Shown: one piece after another, positions 8,073-15,951 of the stretch
How positions within the stretch are numbered: the stretch's first letter is position 1
How the letters are laid out: the number at the start of each line of letters is the position of its first letter
NCBI RefSeq assembly: GCF_026626305.1
Contig: NZ_JAPNUE010000001.1
Location: 1,054,001 to 1,118,000 of the forward strand
Direction of reading: 5' to 3'
Origin: Frigidibacter sp. RF13
Lineage (GTDB): Bacteria > Pseudomonadota > Alphaproteobacteria > Rhodobacterales > Rhodobacteraceae
DNA: 64,000 nt
Made by a program: the position numbers and the translations under genes
Notes under the pieces: model-generated
What the model saw: only the letters and a program-made list of their open reading frames with translations
Databases searched by the model: none
What the model was told of the DNA's origin: nothing

Positions 8073-9610
8073 TGGCCCGCGACGAGGTCACCTTGCAACA
8101 CGGCACCCCTGATCCCGCGCTGTCGAGCGTCATCAAGCTCGCGGTGATGGCGGTCGGCGGACAGGGCGGCGGCGTCCTGACCGGATGGATCGAGGATTGC
8201 GCGCGGACAGCGGGCTATGCGGTCCAGGCCACCTCGGTCGCGGGCGTCGCCCAAAGGACCGGCGCCACCATCTATTATGTCGAGATGGCCCCCGCAGGGG
8301 CGCGCGCGCCGGTCTTCTCGCTGATGCCCGCCGCGGGCGATGTGGATATCCTGATCGCCGCCGAACTGATGGAAGCGGGCCGCGCCATCCTGCGCGGCTT
8401 CGTGACACCTGACCGCACCACGCTCATCGCCTCGACCCACCGCGCGCTTTCGGTCTCGGAAAAGACCGTGCCCGGCGACGGGATCGCCAAGGCCGAAGAG
8501 GTGCTGGCGGCGGCCGAAATCGCCGCCCGCCGCTTCATCGCCTTCGACATGGATCGGATCGCGGTCGAGGAGGGCACGGTGATCTCGGCCAGCCTCCTCG
8601 GCGCCCTCGCCGCTTCCGGAACGCTCCCCTTCTCGCGCGCAGCCTTCGAGACGGCGATCGGCGCTGCAGGTCGCGGCGCCGAGGCAAGCCTCAAGGCCTT
8701 CGCCCGGGCATACGAGGCCGCGACCGCCACACCTGCCCCCACCTCCGAGCCCACGGTGCAGCACCCGTCTGCCGCACCACACACACCGCCTGCACTCGCC
8801 GACCGTCTCGCAAGCCTCCCGGAACCCGCACGCGATATCGCCACAGCGGGCCTTGGCGCGGTCGTGGATTTTCAAGACCTCGCCTATGGCCGCGACTATC
8901 TCGACCGGCTCGCGTCCATCGCCGCCCGTGACAGCGCCGAGAACGGCTTCGCCTTCACGCGAGAGGCCGCAAAATATCTCGCCAAAGCAATGGCCTACGA
9001 CGATGTGATCCGCGTGGCCGATCTCAAGACCCGCGCCGCCCGCTTCACCCGCATCCGGGCGGAAATGGCACCGCCCGAAGGCGCCGCGCTGCACCTGACC
9101 GACTTCCTCCACCCGCGCGCCGAGGAACTCGTGAGCCTCCTGCCCGCCCGCCTTGGCGCCCGTCTCGAAGGGTCGCCCCGGGCGATGCGTCTAGTCGACC
9201 GGCTCTTCAACCGTGGCCGCAGGCTCCGCACCGACCGGCTCTGGCCCTTCCTGCAACTCTACCTGCTCGCGGGCCTGCGCCCTTGGCGACGCGGCATGCT
9301 GCGCCACCGCCGCGAAATGGCCCATCTCGAAGACTGGCTGGGCGAGGCGCTCGCCGAGATCGACCGCGATTATCTTCTCGCCGTCGAACTTGTGAAGAAC
9401 CGCCGCCTGATCAAGGGCTACTCAGACACACACGCGCGCGGCCTTTCAAAGTTCGACAGGGTGCGGGACGGTGCTCGCCTCGTTTCGGGCCGCCCGGATG
9501 CCGCCGACTGGGTCCGCCGCCTGCGCGAGGCCGCACTGCAGGACGAGACGGGCAAGGCGCTTGACGGCGCGCTCGCCACCATCCGCAGCTTTGCAAAGCC
9601 AGGAAGCTAA
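8072..9610 (+). CDS. iorB: Indolepyruvate oxidoreductase, beta-type subunit with C-terminal extension
   Basis: A 512-residue partner of the preceding gene. The N-terminal part (about residues 20-215) is the gamma-type oxidoreductase domain with GGQGGG at 29-34 and the QATSVAGVAQRTGAT stretch that contacts the alpha subunit. The remaining 270 or so residues form an Arg-rich helical extension (probably DUF6537), which archaeal IorB proteins lack. The ATG at 8072 overlaps the iorA stop, so translation is coupled; a longer in-frame start lies inside iorA and was rejected. The role of the extension is unknown. Confidence 0.86.
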   Translation: MARDEVTLQHGTPDPALSSVIKLAVMAVGGQGGGVLTGWIEDCARTAGYAVQATSVAGVAQRTGATIYYVEMAPAGARAPVFSLMPAAGDVDILIAAELMEAGRAILRGFVTPDRTTLIASTHRALSVSEKTVPGDGIAKAEEVLAAAEIAARRFIAFDMDRIAVEEGTVISASLLGALAASGTLPFSRAAFETAIGAAGRGAEASLKAFARAYEAATATPAPTSEPTVQHPSAAPHTPPALADRLASLPEPARDIATAGLGAVVDFQDLAYGRDYLDRLASIAARDSAENGFAFTREAAKYLAKAMAYDDVIRVADLKTRAARFTRIRAEMAPPEGAALHLTDFLHPRAEELVSLLPARLGARLEGSPRAMRLVDRLFNRGRRLRTDRLWPFLQLYLLAGLRPWRRGMLRHRREMAHLEDWLGEALAEIDRDYLLAVELVKNRRLIKGYSDTHARGLSKFDRVRDGARLVSGRPDAADWVRRLREAALQDETGKALDGALATIRSFAKPGS

Positions 9611-9639
9611 GACCACCAAACCCATACGTTCTGTCCCGA

Positions 9640-9677
9640 AATACTCCGGGGGGTTCCGGGGGGCAGCGCCCCCCGGG
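9640..9677. repeat. C/G-block hairpin element, copy 2
   Basis: After ATACTCCGGGGGGTTC lies a hairpin at 9656-9676 with 8-bp arms CCGGGGGG and CCCCCCGG and a 5-base loop. It closely matches the element at 1992-2036. It follows the end of iorB by 30 bases and may mark the transcript end. Confidence 0.7.
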
Positions 9678-9810
9678 CGGGTCGACGCGCCAAGGGCGCG
9701 GCGAAACCGCTCCTTGCAGCCGGGCAACAGGCCCAAGCTCATGCGGATAGAGAGCTTGCGGGCAGAGGCCGCTTTGCCGATGATCGCGTCCATACTTGTC
9801 GGAGACGTCG

Positions 9811-10248
9811 ATGAAACCGATCCTGGTCCTGAACGGCCCGAACCTCAATCTCCTCGGCCAGCGCCAGCCCGAGGTCTACGGATCCGACACGCTCGCCGAT
9901 GTCGAGGCGCTTTGCGCCCGCACCGCCGAGGCACTCGGCCGCAAGGTCACCTGCCGCCAGTCAAACCGCGAATATGAACTCATCGACTGGATCCAGGACG
10001 CACGCCAGACGGCGGCCGCCATCGTCATCAACCCCGGCGCCTTCAGCCATACGTCGATCGCCATCCTCGATGCGCTCAATGCCTTCGACGGCCCGGTGAT
10101 CGAGGTGCATATTTCCAACATCCACCGCCGCGAAAGCTTCCGCCATCATTCCTATGTCTCGGCCCGCGCCGAGGCGGTGATCGCCGGGGCGGGCATCCAG
10201 GGCTATGAATTCGCGGTCGCGCGCGCGGCGCGCCTTCTCGCGGGCTGA
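9811..10248 (+). CDS. aroQ: Type II 3-dehydroquinate dehydratase
   Basis: A 145-residue shikimate-pathway enzyme that dehydrates 3-dehydroquinate to 3-dehydroshikimate in the cytoplasm. Length and motifs are typical: [17 protein letters not shown] at residues 8-24 with catalytic Tyr23 and Arg18, [12 protein letters not shown] in the middle with the catalytic His, and [16 protein letters not shown] near the C-terminus. The ATG at 9811 has a GGAGA site six bases upstream; an in-frame TTG at 9796 is less likely. It stands alone between two hairpin elements. Confidence 0.95.
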   Translation: MKPILVLNGPNLNLLGQRQPEVYGSDTLADVEALCARTAEALGRKVTCRQSNREYELIDWIQDARQTAAAIVINPGAFSHTSIAILDALNAFDGPVIEVHISNIHRRESFRHHSYVSARAEAVIAGAGIQGYEFAVARAARLLAG

Positions 10249-10252
10249 CCCG

Positions 10253-10299
10253 CCGGATTTCGCCCCGAAATCCGGCCCGAAATCTTTGTAAGATTTCGG
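10253..10299. terminator. Tandem hairpins between convergent aroQ and CorA-type genes (TTTGAA-loop family)
   Basis: Two adjacent hairpins: CCGGATTTC/GAAATCCGG at 10253-10275 (5-base loop) and CCGAAATCTT/AAGATTTCGG at 10277-10299 (loop TGT). The first matches the first hairpin at 13723 almost exactly. This family also occurs at 25245 and 56732. The location between convergent genes suggests a bidirectional transcript end. Confidence 0.65.
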
Positions 10300-10324
10300 C
10301 ACCCGCGCGCCAAGGATCTTGCGC

Positions 10325-11287
10325 TCAAAGCCAGTTCTTCCACCGGAAGAAGAGATAGGTCGCAAGCGCCGACAAAGCCATCAGGATCAGCGAAAGCGCA
10401 AAGGACCAGGGCGCGGCGGCAATCCCGGGCAGTGTCGCGAAATTCATGCCATAGGCCGAGGCAATCAGCGTCGGCGGCAGGAACAGAGCCGCCACGACCG
10501 ACAGGATCCGCACCGTCATGTTCTGGGCGAGGTTGACCATGCCGAGCGTCGCATCCATCGCCTGCGACAGCCGCCCCGACAGGAAATCTGCATGGACCTG
10601 CAGCGCCTGCAGGTCGCGCAGCCGCGCCTTGGCATGGGCGCGCAGCGCCTTCGCTTCGGGCCGCTCCTCCAGCGCCTGGCCGAAATAGGCCACCGCGCGT
10701 TCCAGCGTCATCAGGCCAAGCGTCACGCGGCTGAGGATCTCGCCCTGCGCGGCGATGGTCAGAAGCGCCGATTGCAGCACCGCGGGCTTCTGGGTCGCAT
10801 CGCCGCTGAAGACCGCGCGCGAGGTCTCGTCAAGTGTCCGGCTTACCCCTTCCAGATGGTCAGCCTGGCGCCCGAGAATCTCCTCGATAAGGCCAAGGAA
10901 GAGATGTTCGCCACTCGCGCAACCGGCCGAACTGCGCCCGGCGCGGCTGGGGAAGGTCTCGAACGGGCGCGGCGCGTGATGGCGCACGGTAATCAGCCGC
11001 CCATGGCCAGAGATGAAGGTAACCGGCATGCTCGCCTGCCCCATCGCCTCGGTCTGGCCGGGCAGGAGCGCCGTCATGAATTCATAACCCTGATCGCGGT
11101 AAAGGCGGTTCGATATCTCGATCTCTTCCATATCCTGCAGCGAAGGCACGGAAATGCCCAGGCGCTCGACCAGAGCCACCTCTTCAGCGCTCGGCCGAAG
11201 AAGGTCGATCCACAGCGCCTGCCCGGACGGCTCGTCCCCGGTCATCGGTATCAGGCCGGTGCCGGAAGCGGTGAAAAGCTGGATCAT
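10325..11287 (-). CDS. CorA-type divalent metal ion transporter
   Basis: A 320-residue inner-membrane protein of the CorA family, normally a Mg2+ (sometimes Co2+ or Zn2+) channel. A long soluble N-terminal domain is followed by the extended helix and two C-terminal membrane segments (about residues 260-280 and 290-315). The signature YGMNF follows the first of these. The short basic C-terminus FFRWKNWL is typical. It converges with aroQ and diverges from the flavin reductase gene. No adjacent gene reveals the ion; ZntB-type zinc transport is an alternative. Confidence 0.88.
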   Translation of the reverse strand: MIQLFTASGTGLIPMTGDEPSGQALWIDLLRPSAEEVALVERLGISVPSLQDMEEIEISNRLYRDQGYEFMTALLPGQTEAMGQASMPVTFISGHGRLITVRHHAPRPFETFPSRAGRSSAGCASGEHLFLGLIEEILGRQADHLEGVSRTLDETSRAVFSGDATQKPAVLQSALLTIAAQGEILSRVTLGLMTLERAVAYFGQALEERPEAKALRAHAKARLRDLQALQVHADFLSGRLSQAMDATLGMVNLAQNMTVRILSVVAALFLPPTLIASAYGMNFATLPGIAAAPWSFALSLILMALSALATYLFFRWKNWL

Positions 11288-11365
11288 GGTGCAGGTCCGA
11301 TCTGTTCTCGACTTCTCTAGCCTATGGGGACCATGATAACCAAGTTGCGAGTGCCGAGGCGCGGC

Positions 11366-11405
11366 TTGACCGGATATTGGAAGCGGATATATTGTACGTA
11401 TGTAC
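11366..11405 (+). promoter_or_regulatory. Near-consensus sigma-70-type promoter of the flavin reductase gene
   Basis: TTGACC at 11366-11371 and TATATT at 11388-11393 are 16 bases apart. The next 12 bases, GTACGTATGTAC (11394-11405), contain two GTAC half-sites over the expected transcription start. Transcription would begin close to the ATG at 11400, giving almost no leader. Confidence 0.55.
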
Positions 11406-11909
11406 GAAACCCGAATGAACGAACTGACCCCCGGCCCCGAGGAGGCACGCGCCTTCCGGACGGCGCTCGGCCGCTATGCGACCGGGGTCACGGTGGTGAC
11501 GGCCATGGGCGCCGACGGCCCGGTCGGCATGACGGCGAACAGCTTCACAGCGCTCTCGCTCGATCCGCCGCTCGTGCTCTGGTGCCCCGCCCGCCGCTCG
11601 GCACGCTTCGCGGCACTCACGGCTGCACCGCATTTCGCCATCCATGTGCTCGCCCATGACCAGCTCGATCTCGGCCTCGCCTTCGCCCGCGCAGGCGATG
11701 CATTCGTCGGCCCGCAGGACGGCACGACCCCCGAAGGCGCCCCGGCGCTCGCCGGCGTTCTGGCGCGGTTCGACTGCGCCGCGCACGCGCTGCATGACGG
11801 CGGCGACCACGCGATCCTCGTGGGCCGCGTCCTGCGCGCGCGCTTCCGCGACGGGGCGCCGCTGCTCTTCTGGGGCGGGCTTTACGGCGATTTCCTCAAG
11901 CATGATTGA
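11400..11909 (+). CDS. Flavin reductase family protein (HpaC-like)
   Basis: A 169-residue FMN-binding split-barrel protein of the flavin reductase type, which uses NAD(P)H to reduce FMN or FAD for a two-component monooxygenase. Typical stretches are RYATGVTVVTA, GMTANSFTALSLDPPLVLWC and the C-terminal LLFWGGLYGDF. Two starts are possible: ATG at 11400, nearly at the promoter start point (leaderless), or ATG at 11415 (MNELTPG). No monooxygenase partner is adjacent; the oxygenase genes at 17-19 kb are on the other strand and not obviously linked. Confidence 0.88.
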   Translation: MYETRMNELTPGPEEARAFRTALGRYATGVTVVTAMGADGPVGMTANSFTALSLDPPLVLWCPARRSARFAALTAAPHFAIHVLAHDQLDLGLAFARAGDAFVGPQDGTTPEGAPALAGVLARFDCAAHALHDGGDHAILVGRVLRARFRDGAPLLFWGGLYGDFLKHD

Positions 11910-11955
11910 GGCCAAGCCGGCGGCGGGCGACCTGGCGGCGCAATCGCCGCACTGG

Positions 11956-11970
11956 AATTCTTGTGGAATT
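11956..11970. promoter_or_regulatory. Inverted repeat upstream of the SqrR-like regulator
   Basis: AATTC-TTGTG-GAATT is a perfect 5-bp inverted repeat 35 bases before the arsR-type start. BigR/SqrR-type regulators bind A/T-rich ATTC...GAAT half-sites, so this may be an autoregulatory operator, although the spacer here is shorter than the one I recall for SqrR. Confidence 0.4.
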
Positions 11971-12005
11971 AAGACTATGTAGGCGGCGTTAGATCAGGTG
12001 CGCAG

Positions 12006-12362
12006 ATGGACCAGATGACGATGACCGCTGAGGCAACCGCAGGCTGCCAACCCGGCGCGGGCGACATGAGCGAAGAAATGGCGGCACGGGCTGACGAGGC
12101 CGCGGCTTTCCTTAAGGCGCTGTCGCATGGCGGGCGCCTGATGATCCTCTGCCACCTTGTCGGCGGCGAAAAGTCGGTGACCGAGTTGGAAACACTGCTC
12201 GGCAGCCGTCAGGCTGCCGTCAGCCAGCAGCTTGCGCGGCTTCGCCTGGAAGGGCTGGTCCATACCCGCCGCGAGGGCAAGGCGATCTTCTATTCGCTCG
12301 CCGACCCGCGCTCGGCCCGTCTCGTCACGCTCGTTCACGAGATGTTTTGCAGCGGTGCATGA
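12006..12362 (+). CDS. ArsR-family regulator, SqrR/BigR-like (candidate persulfide sensor)
   Basis: A 118-residue winged-helix ArsR-family repressor with recognition region SRQAAVSQQLARLRLEGLV and wing RREGKAIFYSL. It has three Cys: Cys14, Cys49 (in LMILCHL) and Cys115 (in HEMFC). The pair 49/115 is 66 residues apart, the spacing of Cys41 and Cys107 in Rhodobacter capsulatus SqrR, which form a tetrasulfide link on exposure to sulfane sulfur. Metal-binding motifs of ArsR or SmtB are absent. No sulfide:quinone reductase or sulfurtransferase lies nearby. Target genes are unknown. Confidence 0.82.
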   Translation: MDQMTMTAEATAGCQPGAGDMSEEMAARADEAAAFLKALSHGGRLMILCHLVGGEKSVTELETLLGSRQAAVSQQLARLRLEGLVHTRREGKAIFYSLADPRSARLVTLVHEMFCSGA

Positions 12363-12459
12363 ACCGCCGCCAAATCTGCCCCGCAGACCACAAACTGTCC
12401 TAAAATGCGACATGATTGGCCGCTAGGCTGATCGTGACCGCCATCGTAAGGAGTGATTT

Positions 12460-13701
12460 TTGTCCGATCTGTCCAAGACCCCCGCCCCGGAGCCGAAGAT
12501 CGTAAACCGCAGCCGTGCGGGCACCGGTGTCTTGAACTTTCAGACGACGTCGCGCCATGGCGCGGAGTTCCGCACCTGGTTCCGGGGCGAGCATACCAAT
12601 TACAATCCCGATGTGGCGCGCATGTTCGACATCGGTGCCGCCGCGAAATACGTGCTGCACGGCTGGGCGCCCAAGGAACCGATGATCCGGCCCGAAACCC
12701 AGATCACCGCCTTTGGCAGCTGCTTTGCCGCCAATATCTCCAACTGGCTGTCCAAGCGCCGCTTCCGCGTCCTGACCCGCGACGAGGAGGCGAAGAAAGC
12801 CTATGTCGTGGCCTGCGGCGAGGGGATGGTGAACAGCTTCGTCATCCGCCAGCAGTTCGAATGGGCCTGGGAAGGCAAGACCTTCGATGGCGCGCTCTGG
12901 CACGGCTACAAGGCCGAGGAATATGGCTACGACCCCGAGGTCCAGGCCGAGACGAAGCGCATCTTCGACGAGACGGATTTCTTCATCCTGACCTTCGGCC
13001 TTTCCGAGGTCTGGTATGACGAGCCGACAGGCAATGTCTTCTGGCGGACGATCCCCAAGGAAGCCTACGATCCCACGCGCCACAAGTTCCGCGTCTCGAC
13101 GGTCGAGGAAAACCGAGACAACCTGCGCGCCATCTACCATCTGATCCGCAAACACCGGCCGGATGCGAAAATCCTCTTCACCCTCTCGCCGATCCCCTTG
13201 ATCGCCACCTTCCGCGACGTATCCTGCCTGACCGCGAATTCGGTGTCGAAATCGGTCCTGCGCGTTGCCATCGACGAGGTTGTGCGAGAGTTCCGCGAGG
13301 AAGGCGTCCTGCACTACTGGCCGTCGTTCGAGCTGGTGACGGATGTCTTCGCCAGCCCCTTCAAGCCCGATCGCCGCCATCCGCAGGGTGAGGTGCTCGA
13401 CTATATCATGACGCTCTTCGAACATACCTGGTGCGAGGAAGGAACGCTGCGCAAACCCTCGCTGCCGCTCGCCTGGGCCAAAGCGCTTGCTTCGTCGGAG
13501 TTGCTGCCCCCGGCAATTGCCGACGCCATTGTCAACGGGCGCCGCCGTCGTCTGCGCCAGATCGCCGCCGCGCCAGAGCCGCTCTCACCCGAAGCAGCGA
13601 TCGACAAGGCGCTGCGCAAATTGTGCATGGATTCCCACGATGCGATCGCCGCGGAGCCGGCCGAGGAAGGCACAGAGGCGCAGCCGGGCGAGGAAGGCTA
13701 G
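12460..13701 (+). CDS. GSCFA domain protein
   Basis: A 413-residue protein with the motif GSCFA at residues 86-90, which names the family (PF08885), and further typical blocks TFGLSEVW and TLSPIPL. The fold is related to SGNH hydrolases, the Ser of GSCFA being the presumed nucleophile; the substrate is unknown, with cell-surface glycan modification a guess. The start is a TTG at 12460 with AAGGAG six bases upstream. The last 80 residues are Ala/Glu-rich and probably flexible. It follows the ArsR-type gene by 97 bases. Confidence 0.85.
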   Translation: MSDLSKTPAPEPKIVNRSRAGTGVLNFQTTSRHGAEFRTWFRGEHTNYNPDVARMFDIGAAAKYVLHGWAPKEPMIRPETQITAFGSCFAANISNWLSKRRFRVLTRDEEAKKAYVVACGEGMVNSFVIRQQFEWAWEGKTFDGALWHGYKAEEYGYDPEVQAETKRIFDETDFFILTFGLSEVWYDEPTGNVFWRTIPKEAYDPTRHKFRVSTVEENRDNLRAIYHLIRKHRPDAKILFTLSPIPLIATFRDVSCLTANSVSKSVLRVAIDEVVREFREEGVLHYWPSFELVTDVFASPFKPDRRHPQGEVLDYIMTLFEHTWCEEGTLRKPSLPLAWAKALASSELLPPAIADAIVNGRRRRLRQIAAAPEPLSPEAAIDKALRKLCMDSHDAIAAEPAEEGTEAQPGEEG

Positions 13702-13722
13702 GCACTGAAAACGCCTCAGACG

Positions 13723-13792
13723 CCGGATTTCGCCACGAAATCCGGGCCGGAACCTTTCAAAGGTTCCGGCTCGATATCTTTGAAGGATATCG
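13723..13792. terminator. Three tandem hairpins between convergent GSCFA and argE genes (TTTGAA-loop family)
   Basis: Hairpin 1 (13723-13745) has arms CCGGATTTCG/CGAAATCCGG. Hairpin 2 (13746-13770) has 12-bp arms built on GCCGGAACC with TTTCAAA at the tip. Hairpin 3 (13772-13792) has arms CGATATC/GATATCG with TTTGAAG at the tip. The three fill most of the gap between converging genes. Sequences of the arms differ but the tips are alike. Confidence 0.65.
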
Positions 13793-13813
13793 GGCTGTGC
13801 CCCGGACAGGCGC

Positions 13814-14956
13814 TCATCGGTGTGCCAGATCGTCCGCAAGCCCCCGCAAAAGCCTCTCGCACCCTTCAAGCTGATCGGCCTCGATGAACTCGTCCGGCCT
13901 GTGGCCCTGCGCCATGTCGCCCGGCCCGCAGACGAGCGTCGGGATGCCCAGCGCGTCGAAGAAACCCGCTTCCGTTCCGTAGGCGACCTTCATCAGCCGA
14001 GCGTCCGGCAGATGAGCCCGCAGCGCCGATACCGCCACGCCGCCCGGATCTGCCTCAAGGCCGGGATAGGCGTTCACTACCTCCACCTCGATCCGCGCGG
14101 CAGGGTCTCGCGTGTCGGTAGCCAACGCCTCGCCCGCCGCCCTTAGCCGCGCGAGAATGTCGCCAGGATCGTCAGCGGCAAGATGGCGGATCTCGAAGTC
14201 GATCTCCGCGAGATCGGGCACGATGTTCAAGGCCCGCCCGCCCCGCATGAGGCCCGCATGGACGGTCGAATAGGCAATATCATGGCCCGCGTCCCGTACG
14301 CCTTCGTCTTCCAGCCGCGCCTGCTCGGCCCGCATCGCGCCGATCATGTCGGCCGCCAGATGCAGCGCATTCACATGCAGTGGCGCCAGTGCCGAATGGC
14401 CCGCCGTACCGTGGCAGCGGACAAGGCCGCTCACCTTGCCCTTGTGGCCGGTCGCGATGTCAAGCCGCGTGGGCTCTCCCACAAGGCACAGCGCCGGGCG
14501 CCCGCAGAAGGCCGGAACATGCGGGATCATCGCCGGAATGCCCCGGCAACCCACTTCCTCGTCATAGGACAGCGACAGGAGGAGGGGCCGCGCCAGCGGC
14601 CCGGCCGCCGCGTCAGCGGCCACGGCCAGAGTTGCGGCCAGAAAGCCCTTCATGTCCGCCGTGCCGCGCCCGTAATAGCGCCCGCCCCGCGCGCTCAGCC
14701 GGAACGGATCGCTTGTCCAGTCCTGCCCCTCGACCGGCACCACATCCATATGCGCCGACAGAAGAAGCCCGCCGTCCACGCGCGGACCCAACCGCGCCAG
14801 AAGCCCGCATTTCTCGCCCGTCGCATCCGGCAGCCTCAGAACCTCGAACCCCGCCGCCCCAAGATAATCCGCGATCCAACCGGCAATATCGAGGTTCGAG
14901 CGTGACGAAACGCTCGGGAAGGCCACCAGCCGATCGAGGATCTCAACCGTCTGCAC
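13814..14956 (-). CDS. argE: Acetylornithine deacetylase (ArgE-type M20 peptidase family)
   Basis: A 380-residue M20-family zinc amidohydrolase. The metal-site motifs are SAHMDVV (His69, Asp71), YGRGTADMKG (bridging Asp101) and YDEEVGCRG (catalytic Glu133, Glu134). The substrate-contact region CLVGEPT also fits ArgE. Start: GTG at 14956 with AGGGAGG seven bases upstream; this overlaps the LysR stop by 14 bases. ArgE removes the acetyl group of N-acetylornithine, but its place at the end of a Rieske-oxygenase operon suggests it may act on another N-acyl amino acid. Assignment to the family is firm, substrate less so. Confidence 0.85.
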   Translation of the reverse strand: MQTVEILDRLVAFPSVSSRSNLDIAGWIADYLGAAGFEVLRLPDATGEKCGLLARLGPRVDGGLLLSAHMDVVPVEGQDWTSDPFRLSARGGRYYGRGTADMKGFLAATLAVAADAAAGPLARPLLLSLSYDEEVGCRGIPAMIPHVPAFCGRPALCLVGEPTRLDIATGHKGKVSGLVRCHGTAGHSALAPLHVNALHLAADMIGAMRAEQARLEDEGVRDAGHDIAYSTVHAGLMRGGRALNIVPDLAEIDFEIRHLAADDPGDILARLRAAGEALATDTRDPAARIEVEVVNAYPGLEADPGGVAVSALRAHLPDARLMKVAYGTEAGFFDALGIPTLVCGPGDMAQGHRPDEFIEADQLEGCERLLRGLADDLAHR

Positions 14957-15854
14957 CGGTGCCTCCCTGTGGTCTGAGCGCCGGCGCCGTCTCCGGCGTG
15001 ATCGCGGCGCGGGCATGATCGACGAAGGCCCGGACCGTCAGCGACAGGCCCGCCCCCTCGGCCAGCGCGAGGCCGAGCCAGAGCGGCCGGACCGGACCGG
15101 CAAGTGGCACATGAACAAGCCGCCGCCCGTCCGGGGCAAGATCGCCTTCGGGCCGGATATTGGCGATCGAATAGCCAAAGCCATTGGCCACCATCGACCG
15201 CATCACCCCCATGTCGCGCGTCCGCTCGGCGATCTGGGGCCTCAGCCCCTGCGCCGCGAAGAGCGACAGGAAATAATCGCCCGACAGGGGCAGATCGAGC
15301 AGCACCATCGGGTGCGGCGCGAGTTCGGTGAGTGAAACCTCGGTACGCATCGCAAGCGGATGATTCGCTGACAGAAGCGCATAAGGTTCAAGGCTCGCAA
15401 GCCGCAGGAAGCGGATATCACCTGGAATATCAAGGTCATAGGTCAGTGCCACATCCAGTTCCGCACTGCGCAGGCCATCGAAAATTTCGGCCTGATTGCG
15501 TTCATATTGGCGGAACTCGACCGCCCGGTGGGCATCAGAGAAGCTGCGACGGATCTGCGGCAGCACCACCTGCGCGAATGTCAGGAGGCAACCGACCGAC
15601 AGGGGCCCGCCCACCCTTTGCGCGATGTCGCCCGCAAGCGTCACCAGCCCGCCCGCCTCGGCCAGAACCTTCCGCGCCTGATCGACAAGCTGCCGCCCGC
15701 CCGGGGTCAGCGACAGGCCCTGAGCATGGCGGCGGGTAAAAAGTGCCAGCCCAAACTCCGCCTCGATCTGTGAGATCGCGACCGAGATCGAGGGCGAGGA
15801 GACATGGAGCCGCTCGGCGGCGGCGGCGATCGAGCCGGTTTCCCCCACGGTCAC
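14943..15854 (-). CDS. LysR family regulator with damaged start
   Basis: A LysR-type regulator: N-terminal helix-turn-helix and a C-terminal inducer-binding domain. The only usual start in frame is the GTG at 15854 (MTVGETGS), which lacks the first DNA-binding helix. Upstream the frame continues with eleven family-typical residues, LRFTLRQLEYL, back to 15887, where the bases read ATCG instead of ATG (15891-15888) behind GGAGG. One extra C seems to have broken the start codon, by mutation or sequencing error. The TTTGGC/GCCAAA palindrome is just upstream. The stop overlaps argE. Probably regulates the surrounding catabolic genes. Confidence 0.8.
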   Translation of the reverse strand: MTVGETGSIAAAAERLHVSSPSISVAISQIEAEFGLALFTRRHAQGLSLTPGGRQLVDQARKVLAEAGGLVTLAGDIAQRVGGPLSVGCLLTFAQVVLPQIRRSFSDAHRAVEFRQYERNQAEIFDGLRSAELDVALTYDLDIPGDIRFLRLASLEPYALLSANHPLAMRTEVSLTELAPHPMVLLDLPLSGDYFLSLFAAQGLRPQIAERTRDMGVMRSMVANGFGYSIANIRPEGDLAPDGRRLVHVPLAGPVRPLWLGLALAEGAGLSLTVRAFVDHARAAITPETAPALRPQGGTGADG

Positions 15855-15902
15855 GAGATATTCAAGCTGGCGCAGGGTGAACCGAAGCGATGTCGCCTCC
15901 CA

Positions 15903-15918
15903 TTTGGCTTAGGCCAAA
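15903..15918. promoter_or_regulatory. LysR-type palindrome upstream of lysR
   Basis: TTTGGC-TTAG-GCCAAA is a perfect 6-bp inverted repeat with a 4-base spacer, containing the T-N11-A pattern of LysR sites. It sits 12-27 bases before the damaged lysR start, so it suits autoregulation or internal control of the operon. Confidence 0.5.
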
Positions 15919-15951
15919 GCTAACAAGCAATGCCCCATCGCGCCAGCGCCG

